Positions 58,999 through 64,000 of a stretch of 64,000 nucleotides of DNA are shown piece after piece (position 1 is the stretch's first letter; each line of letters opens with the position of its first letter). The stretch covers positions 1-64,000 of the forward strand of contig JAFRSU010000033.1 of NCBI GenBank assembly GCA_017427415.1. Reading direction: 5' to 3'. Position numbers and translations under genes: made by a program. The DNA comes from Lachnospiraceae bacterium. GTDB taxonomy: Bacteria; Bacillota; Clostridia; Lachnospirales; Lachnospiraceae. The notes under the pieces were generated by a model, which saw only the letters and a list, made by a program, of their open reading frames with translations, had not been told where the DNA came from and ran no database searches.

Positions 58999-59095
58999 CA
59001 GGGACAAGAAACCTTGTCCCTGCTGCTAACTCGCTCATTTTAGGGCTGTGCATCACCCACTTATAACTCGCTCATTTATAAGGCTGTGCATCACC
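58999..59095. repeat. Hairpin and 37-bp tandem duplication in a 344-base gap
   Basis: CAGGGACAAG-aaac-CTTGTCCCTG (58999-59022) is a perfect 10-bp hairpin. Two copies of TAACTCGCTCATTTTAGG or TATAAGG, then CTGTGCATCACC, begin at 59027 and 59064 (period 37). The rest of 58894-59237 shows no gene. The hairpin may end transcription leftward or rightward but lacks a T-run. Confidence 0.7.
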
Positions 59096-59237
59096 TACTA
59101 ATAGTATTATATACAATTTACTCAGAAAAATCAAGTCAAAAAAGTAGCATTTTTGTGTCATTACTGGTTTGTACTAATCAAAAAAGTCACGGGGCGGCTC
59201 TTTTTAACTGTCTGAACAGTGACAATTATTGATAGAT

Positions 59238-59625
59238 TCAATCATTCTTCTCAATATCCTGCCAATTCGAGTTATGCAGTATCTCTGCATCATCACTGAC
59301 AAAGACCTTTGCGGCTTCCTCATCACCGCAAAGCTGATACAGCATCCAAGCGGTCATATACCCGTCGGAGCGAACAAGCATATCCTCATGCTCTGCGCCT
59401 GTGGCTCTTGCCCGAACTTTCTCCACATCATCAGAAATACTGTTATAATTCGTGATAACTGCTTCGAGAGGGCATACACCAGCAAAATCCTTTGTAATAT
59501 CAGGGACATCGACATCATCTGTTTTTCCTGTCCCCGAAGTCATAAAATATGGTATCGTGACTTTGCTCACATCATAGTCCCACCCCATATTATGTGCAAG
59601 GAATGGATAAGCTGCACTGCCTGTT
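59238..59625 (-). pseudogene. C-terminal fragment of an alpha/beta hydrolase
   Basis: The frame encodes the last roughly 125 residues of an alpha/beta hydrolase (dienelactone hydrolase or lipase-like): TIPYFMTSGTGKTDDVDVPD (acid-loop region), VRARATGAEHEDMLVRSDGY (catalytic histidine region) and MYQLCGDEEAAKVFV. The nucleophile half is missing. Its upstream edge runs directly into the end of the MFS gene, without a ribosome site, so it is a residue left at the insertion boundary. Confidence 0.7.
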
Positions 59626-60829
59626 AATATCGTCTTCCTTTCTGATATTTCTTATCCATCAGAAGAACACAGCAGAGCATGATACACGGAAACACAATAC
59701 CGCATAAGATACCCCTGTGCAGATTGCTTCCCAATAAGGCAGACGCTTTTCCTGCAATCGTCGGACCGGCACAGCACCCAAGATCACCTGCAAGCGCCAG
59801 TAATGCAAACATCAGCGTTCCGCCGTTTCTGAGCCTTGCGGCTGAGAGACTGAAAGTTCCCGGCCAGAATATCCCAACGGAAAAACCGCACAGCATACAG
59901 CCGATCAGTCCGGCTGCCGGAGCTTTTGTCAGACCGATCAGCAGATAGCTCCCAACGCATAAAACGGACGATGCGAGCATTACCTTTTGCAGCGGTATCT
60001 TCTCCCCAAATTTGCCAAACATCGCTCTTGCACTGCCCATACAAATTGCAAATCCCATTGTACCGATCAGGTCTCCCGCTGATTTTGATATGTGCAGTCC
60101 TGATTCGGCAAATGCAGATGCCCACTGACTGACCGTCAGCTCACAAGCACCTGCACAAAGCATCATCAGGCAGAAAAATAGGAATCCGGGTGTTCTTATC
60201 AGTTCGGCAAATCCCGATTCCTTTCCTCTTGTTTCAGAAAGTGTGGCAATTGGGACTTTTAGGAAAAGAATAAAATTCAGGATCGGAACGATTGACCATA
60301 ATGCGGCAAGTATACGCCAATGCTCTATTCCTGCAAGGGCAAAAAATACAGTCGATAACAGCACGGTAGCCGCCTGTCCCCAACAGTAGAAGGAATGGAG
60401 CAAGGACATTGTCGTCTCCTTGTTATCTGTCGGACAAGCCTCAACGATCGGGCTTACAAGCACTTCGAGCAGTCCTCCGCCGACTGCATACATCACTATG
60501 CAAATGACAAGTCCTGCAAAAGGTGACGGGAGCTTGTCGGGCAAAATTGTCATCAGCAGAAATCCCGATGCAGACAGGATATGTGAAAGCTGCATAGATA
60601 CCCGATACCCGATCTTGTCCACAAACGCAGGAGCAACTGCATCAACTGTAAGTTGAACGGCAAAATTGATCGTTATGAGCCATGTGATCTGTGCCAAAGG
60701 GATACCAAATTCAGCCTGAAACCGCAGAAACAGCAGCGGCACAAAGTTGTTGACGATCGCCTGTATCACATAGCCGATGAAACAAGCAGTCAGTGTTGTT
60801 TTATATGTTATATTCTTAATGATCCTCAC
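59624..60829 (-). CDS. Major facilitator superfamily transporter
   Basis: About 401 residues, twelve predicted membrane segments, for example IVNNFVPLLFLRFQAEFGIP, MTILPDKLPSPFAGLVICIV and ILAALWSIVPILNFILFLKV. The form resembles the sugar/multidrug MFS_1 group; substrate unknown. The TGA of the upstream esterase is one base before a GTG at 60829, used here as start; a TTG at 60847 overlaps that gene. It forms an operon with the esterase-like gene. Confidence 0.82.
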   Translation of the reverse strand: MRIIKNITYKTTLTACFIGYVIQAIVNNFVPLLFLRFQAEFGIPLAQITWLITINFAVQLTVDAVAPAFVDKIGYRVSMQLSHILSASGFLLMTILPDKLPSPFAGLVICIVMYAVGGGLLEVLVSPIVEACPTDNKETTMSLLHSFYCWGQAATVLLSTVFFALAGIEHWRILAALWSIVPILNFILFLKVPIATLSETRGKESGFAELIRTPGFLFFCLMMLCAGACELTVSQWASAFAESGLHISKSAGDLIGTMGFAICMGSARAMFGKFGEKIPLQKVMLASSVLCVGSYLLIGLTKAPAAGLIGCMLCGFSVGIFWPGTFSLSAARLRNGGTLMFALLALAGDLGCCAGPTIAGKASALLGSNLHRGILCGIVFPCIMLCCVLLMDKKYQKGRRY

Positions 60830-60830
60830 C

Positions 60831-61955
60831 TCAAAACGATTTATCAAGCAGTTCCAGCCCGTAGGTCTTTACATCACCATTCACTGCGTCAAATATCCAT
60901 TCACCAACGCTTCTGTCGTTTCCGAGATTGTCAAACACATTCGCAGAGATGATCGTATGCTGGGTATTATGGGTTTCTGCATTTTCGCCGCAGCTCCAGA
61001 TGTAAATGCCCACATCGGGGATATTCGTCTGCAAGCCGTTTACCATTTCTCTCAGATCACGCTGGAAGTGATCGCCAAGCTCTTTGGTCTTATCCATTTT
61101 TCCGCTGTCGATATAAGACTGATACTGCATCAGCGTATCATCACGGTAGGAGCAGTCAAAAAGTATCTTCACGCTGTCACCACGCTTTTCGTGGAGTGCG
61201 GTCAGACTGTCGAGAACAAGGTTATTTGTGGTCAGTCTGTCTGATATTTCAGTCGGAGCTTCCCACAGATCCACAGCCGTTTCGTGCCAGCCGTCATAAA
61301 GCAGGAGCGAGCTGTCAACACAGACGGTCACATTTTCAGCGCCGGGGAAACGGTCGATCACATCGTCAGCCAACAAGGAGGTCGCAAATCCGCCTGCCGA
61401 AAAGCCTGTTACAAGCAGCGTGTCAGGCTCTCCGATATACTGCTTGACCTGTTCCACATAAGCGGAGTAATTGTTGTACCCTGTGTGATACACAGTCTTT
61501 TTGCCCTCGTAAGTTCCAGTACCTGCGTGAAAATCGCCCGTCGCATAGGGAATCACGATAAAGCTCCAGTCCTTAAAAGGATTATCCTCCGCTGTGCTGC
61601 CGATACCGCCCTGTGCGACAAAATCCTGTGCCGTCATATTGGTCGCATAGAACTCTTTGCCACCTTCGGAAGTCTCAGGAGTGATGCTCACACCGCCGCC
61701 GAAGAAATACACGACCACCTTGTTTTCCGTACCCTTTCGGAAGATGCCGTGCCATTCACTGCCGTCCGATGACTTTGCACCGTCCACTTCAACTTCATAC
61801 CACTTGCCGATCTCAGGTTCACCCTTTAGCTTCGGAAATGTTTTGAGGATCGTCAGCTTCAGAAGGATAAAAATACCTATTGCGATCACCAAAATGATAA
61901 TGCCAATGATGATAAGCAGCTTTTTCAGCCTGCTTTTCGGTTTTACGTTCTCCAT
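60831..61955 (-). CDS. Pectinacetylesterase/NOTUM-family hydrolase
   Basis: A 374-residue membrane-anchored hydrolase. One N-terminal helix (LLIIIGIIILVIAIGIFILL) is followed by a pectinacetylesterase-type domain: oxyanion segment NKVVVYFFGGGVSITPET, nucleophile TLLVTGFSAGGFATSLLADD (G-F-S-A-G), acid in CVDSSLLLYD or later, and histidine in HTIISANVFDN. It probably deacylates extracellular polysaccharide or small esters. GGAGGAGTAG precedes the ATG. Divergent from a TetR gene with a shared operator region. Confidence 0.82.
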   Translation of the reverse strand: MENVKPKSRLKKLLIIIGIIILVIAIGIFILLKLTILKTFPKLKGEPEIGKWYEVEVDGAKSSDGSEWHGIFRKGTENKVVVYFFGGGVSITPETSEGGKEFYATNMTAQDFVAQGGIGSTAEDNPFKDWSFIVIPYATGDFHAGTGTYEGKKTVYHTGYNNYSAYVEQVKQYIGEPDTLLVTGFSAGGFATSLLADDVIDRFPGAENVTVCVDSSLLLYDGWHETAVDLWEAPTEISDRLTTNNLVLDSLTALHEKRGDSVKILFDCSYRDDTLMQYQSYIDSGKMDKTKELGDHFQRDLREMVNGLQTNIPDVGIYIWSCGENAETHNTQHTIISANVFDNLGNDRSVGEWIFDAVNGDVKTYGLELLDKSF

Positions 61956-61980
61956 GACTACTCCTCCTCAATCTCACGGC

Positions 61981-62077
61981 TTGACAAACCCGCTTTTCCA
62001 TGATACTATAATATCACAAAACGGCTGTGAAGTCAATAAAATCGGGAAAATGATACTATTTGGCGAAATAGTATCAT
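61981..62077. promoter_or_regulatory. Divergent promoters and TetR operator
   Basis: Plus strand: TTGACA (61981-61986), 17 bases, TACTAT (62004-62009), for tetR. Minus strand: TTGACT (62031-62036), 17 bases, TATTAT (62008-62013), for the esterase-MFS operon. The two -10 boxes overlap within ATGATACTATAATATCA. A second, perfect operator ATGATACTATTT-GGCG-AAATAGTATCAT lies at 62050-62077. Repressor binding at either site would close both promoters. Confidence 0.8.
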
Positions 62078-62100
62078 CAGTCGGAAAGGAAGAACGAAAA

Positions 62101-62607
62101 ATGTCGGGATATGTGACCTCAGCCTACGGTGAAGCACTGTTCAAGCTGATGAAAAAGAAGAATATCGAGAAGATCACCGTGGACGAGCTGTGCGAGGAAG
62201 GCGGCATCGGCAGAGCGACCTATTTTCGCAATTTCAAATCAAAGGACGAGATCATCACCGCCTACATTATCATGAAGTGGCGTGAATATGAGCTTGAACA
62301 CAGACTAAAGGAGCATCAGTTGAGTGACAGCTATCGTGTCAGGCGATATTTTGATTTCTGCTATTCGCTGCGGAAAAAGAACGATCTCATCATTGGGCAG
62401 GGACATCACGGAGCGATCCTCTCGGCTTATGAGGTCATCATGACCGACAGCGACACCGGGCAGACCTCGGACACCTACGAAAGCTACTACCTTGCCTATG
62501 GACTTTTCGGTATCTTCATGAAATGGGCAAGGAACGGTTATACCGAGTCGGTACAGGAGATGACGCAGATCGTGGTGGAAAGGATATTTGCAGGAAATAT
62601 GGAATAA
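62101..62607 (+). CDS. TetR/AcrR-family regulator of the esterase-MFS operon
   Basis: A 168-residue regulator. The helix-turn-helix is SGYVTSAYGEALFKLMKKKN, then IEKITVDELCEEGGIGRATY and FRNFKSKDEIITAYI, the usual TetR_N form. The C-terminal domain (YESYYLAYGLFGIFMKWARN) resembles TetR_C_7/AcrR ligand domains. The ATG at 62101 follows GGAAAGGAAG; the frame is open upstream into the promoter region. It lies divergently from the operon it probably controls. Confidence 0.85.
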   Translation: MSGYVTSAYGEALFKLMKKKNIEKITVDELCEEGGIGRATYFRNFKSKDEIITAYIIMKWREYELEHRLKEHQLSDSYRVRRYFDFCYSLRKKNDLIIGQGHHGAILSAYEVIMTDSDTGQTSDTYESYYLAYGLFGIFMKWARNGYTESVQEMTQIVVERIFAGNME

Positions 62608-62610
62608 ATG

Positions 62611-62648
62611 AAGGGGTGCTGTCGCACTAAGTGCGGCAGCCCCTTGAT
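62611..62648 (+). terminator. Terminator after the TetR gene
   Basis: AGGGGTGCTGTCGCAC-taa-GTGCGGCAGCCCCTT forms a long GC-rich stem followed by GATTTAT. It marks the right boundary of the compositionally distinct module. Confidence 0.8.
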
Positions 62649-62684
62649 TTATGAACCTATTCTTGTTCATGAAGTATGACTCCA

Positions 62685-62903
62685 TTAGTATTCCGTCTTA
62701 ATAGTTTCCAGGTTATACAGTTCCTTAAATCTGAGTTCATCCTCATAAGACCTTATAAGCATTACTTCCGTAAAATGACCGTCTTCTTTATTCTTGAACC
62801 CGGCTACTTTCTCCCCAGTACATATCGAACTGCGGATAATGGCATACTGTTTATCAGGGTCAAACTTTATCTCGGGTTCCCTGCTCCTCTTTCCAAAAAG
62901 CAT
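62685..62903 (-). CDS. Small conserved hypothetical protein
   Basis: A 72-residue basic soluble protein (FGKRSREPEIKFDPDKQYAI; VAGFKNKEDGHFTEVMLIRS) of a small Firmicutes family sometimes annotated as aspartate dehydrogenase without evidence. The ATG at 62903 follows GGAGATGG, inside the last codons of the CmpB-like gene, so the two are coupled. Function unknown. Confidence 0.6.
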   Translation of the reverse strand: MLFGKRSREPEIKFDPDKQYAIIRSSICTGEKVAGFKNKEDGHFTEVMLIRSYEDELRFKELYNLETIKTEY

Positions 62904-63786
62904 TATCTCCATCTCCTTTAACTTCAAACCTCAACTTATCCAGAATATCCTGATATTTCATGCTGCCCTTCCGTGCTAAAGCCCTGATGATCCTGCCCAT
63001 ACCGAAAAGCCGGTGATACATAAGACTCTTTCTCAAGTGCTCATACTTCTTTTCCAGTTCTTCTTTTGTATGTCCTACGGATTCAATAATATCTTCTTTA
63101 TGCTGCTCCGCCTTTTGTTGCCCCTCTTCCAGCTTCTCCATGGTTTTCAGGGTTCCTTCACCGATGACCTCTGACATTCCGTCACTGAGCTTTCTGATAG
63201 ACGCTTCAATCTCACGCAGATGCTCGAGATTCTTGTTAAGTTTCAGCACTGTCAGAACTGTAACCGTTATATCGAGCAGGAAAATCACATACATTATCCC
63301 CAGAGCAATCCATCCGCCAACAGTAGGTATCCATACCACAAATGCTTCGAACATCGGTTGAACAACACGAAGAACAAATGCAATCGCCAGGCCCCATATA
63401 ATACTGAATGCCAGACATATATAACCATTCAGGTTAAACTTCATGCCCCTGTAATCCCACCATCTTGCATGGAACAGTTTGTCAAGAACAAAGCCCGCAA
63501 TCAATTCTATCAGCGTCGCAAATACGATTCCTACTATAAACAGGCCGAATGTGCTAGCCTTTTGAAGATCAGTTTCAAAGCCGAACAATGCACCGTCAAT
63601 ATAAACCACTGCCAGCACCATCAAGACTCCCGATCCATAGACCGGACATAGTGGACCATTCAAGAATCCCCTGTTTATTACTTTACCCAGTGTTACAGCA
63701 TGGAAACTAACCTCGATTATCCAGCCTATCACCGAATAAATCATAAAGTACCAAAGAATCTGATAAATACTCATGCCAAAGATCAT
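62860..63786 (-). CDS. Putative CmpB/ABC-type membrane protein (PF06541)
   Basis: A 308-residue membrane protein of the putative ABC-transporter type IV/CmpB family. It has five or six hydrophobic segments (IYQILWYFMIYSVIGWIIEV; LNGPLCPVYGSGVLMVLAVV; TFGLFIVGIVFATLIELIAG) and a C-terminal cytoplasmic coiled coil (residues about 200-290). The conserved W-x-x-E and GPLCPVYG motifs are present. The function is unknown and probably not that of a transporter subunit. Its ATG at 63786 follows GGTGAG and lies 10 bases after the zinc-ribbon gene. Confidence 0.8.
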   Translation of the reverse strand: MIFGMSIYQILWYFMIYSVIGWIIEVSFHAVTLGKVINRGFLNGPLCPVYGSGVLMVLAVVYIDGALFGFETDLQKASTFGLFIVGIVFATLIELIAGFVLDKLFHARWWDYRGMKFNLNGYICLAFSIIWGLAIAFVLRVVQPMFEAFVVWIPTVGGWIALGIMYVIFLLDITVTVLTVLKLNKNLEHLREIEASIRKLSDGMSEVIGEGTLKTMEKLEEGQQKAEQHKEDIIESVGHTKEELEKKYEHLRKSLMYHRLFGMGRIIRALARKGSMKYQDILDKLRFEVKGDGDNAFWKEEQGTRDKV

Positions 63787-63796
63787 AATCTCACCC

Positions 63797-64000
63797 TCAC
63801 CGGCAACCCTCTCTCTTTGTCGGTCCAAGCTCCATATCCGCGTCTTCACCACAATACGGGCATACAAGGGTGGGTACTATCCGAAGATCCAGAAACCGGC
63901 TTCCACAGCAGCTGCACTCATAAAACCCGCACTTATCAGTCCCATCAGGCACATAATACATTTTCTCCACCTCTTCTTTCGCGAAACATTTCCTTAATCT
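63797..64000 (-). CDS. Zinc-ribbon protein, C-terminal part
   Basis: The last 67 codons of a gene that begins outside the window (an internal ATG stands at residue 14 of the visible part). FYECSCCGSRFLDLRIVPTL, then VCPYCGEDADMELG, form a four-cysteine zinc ribbon. It ends KREGCR and TGA at 63797. It is presumably co-transcribed with the CmpB-like gene. Confidence 0.65.
   Translation of the reverse strand, partial: RLRKCFAKEEVEKMYYVPDGTDKCGFYECSCCGSRFLDLRIVPTLVCPYCGEDADMELGPTKREGCR

Noticed and set aside
61657..62100. Upstream extension of the TetR frame
   Set aside because: The frame is open but crosses the esterase coding sequence and both promoters; the ATG at 62101 has a strong ribosome site and starts at the helix-turn-helix domain.
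1..64000. Phage, plasmid, insertion-sequence or defence-system genes
   Set aside because: I found no integrase, transposase, capsid, toxin-antitoxin, restriction or retron signatures; only short repeat elements and one module of foreign composition.

Overview
The window looks like chromosome of a low-to-moderate-GC anaerobic Firmicute, most likely Lachnospiraceae (Butyrivibrio/Pseudobutyrivibrio-like). The evidence is strong AGGAG ribosome sites, a T-box leader on thrS, DUF896, HemW, a CD1871A-type CXXC miniprotein, BspA-type repeats on a secreted CAP protein, and many GNAT acetyltransferases typical of that family. I cannot assign a genus. I see no rRNA, tRNA, prophage, insertion sequence or CRISPR array.

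Region 1 (1-31 kb, all genes on the minus strand) is a dense run of unrelated stand-alone enzymes: about a dozen GNATs, P-loop kinases, HAD phosphatases, metallo-beta-lactamase-fold and serine hydrolases, a Nudix enzyme, flavin enzymes, nucleic-acid repair proteins, an MccF-like peptidase and an ABC-F ATPase. Many abut or overlap by ATGA. Several are broken (HAD 3055-3255, aminoglycoside phosphotransferase 6505-7542, a GNAT tail 3867-4040, a DUF4143 ATPase tail 11233-11424), and other gaps hold short open tails without starts. It reads as a turnover zone for detoxification and maintenance genes. REP-like palindromes sit at several gene ends. A cluster of three perfect hairpins lies at 12014-12130.

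Region 2 (27-39 kb) is regulatory. The ABC-F gene (27190-28809) has a complete ribosome-mediated attenuator: a consensus promoter, a 25-codon leader, an antiterminator segment and an intrinsic terminator. An ABC-class ATPase of the COG3044/PF09818 family (36915-38855) is preceded by a leader of the same design (21 codons). In both leaders the ribosome site is complementary to an ATTACCTC segment late in the leader ORF. Between them lie a split ABC exporter with a MerR regulator and a classic 19-bp-spacer MerR promoter, an EFR1 ferredoxin with a TetR regulator, and a membrane-anchored hydrolase.

Region 3 (39-53 kb) carries an AEC transporter, DUF402 protein, AlkD-like repair protein, PfkB kinase, two GNATs, a hydroxyacid dehydrogenase, the AmmeMemoRadiSam pair, T-box-controlled thrS without a TGS domain, a histidine phosphatase, hemW and a GH25 cell-wall hydrolase.

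Region 4 (53.3-59 kb) contains a predicted, apparently unrecognised noncoding RNA of about 550 nt: a perfect TTGACA-17-TATAAT promoter, tandem repeats at 56-58 bp spacing, three hairpins, a partial sixth repeat and a strong terminator. Next to it are a CAP/BspA secreted protein and an envelope redox operon (two TlpA-like thioredoxins, a CXXC miniprotein, a membrane 4Fe-4S protein and a lipoprotein).

Region 5 (59.2-64 kb) starts with a compositionally distinct module (MFS transporter, pectinacetylesterase-like hydrolase, divergent TetR with a perfect 12-bp-arm operator) that appears inserted beside a truncated alpha/beta hydrolase. It ends with a CmpB-like membrane protein and a zinc-ribbon fragment.
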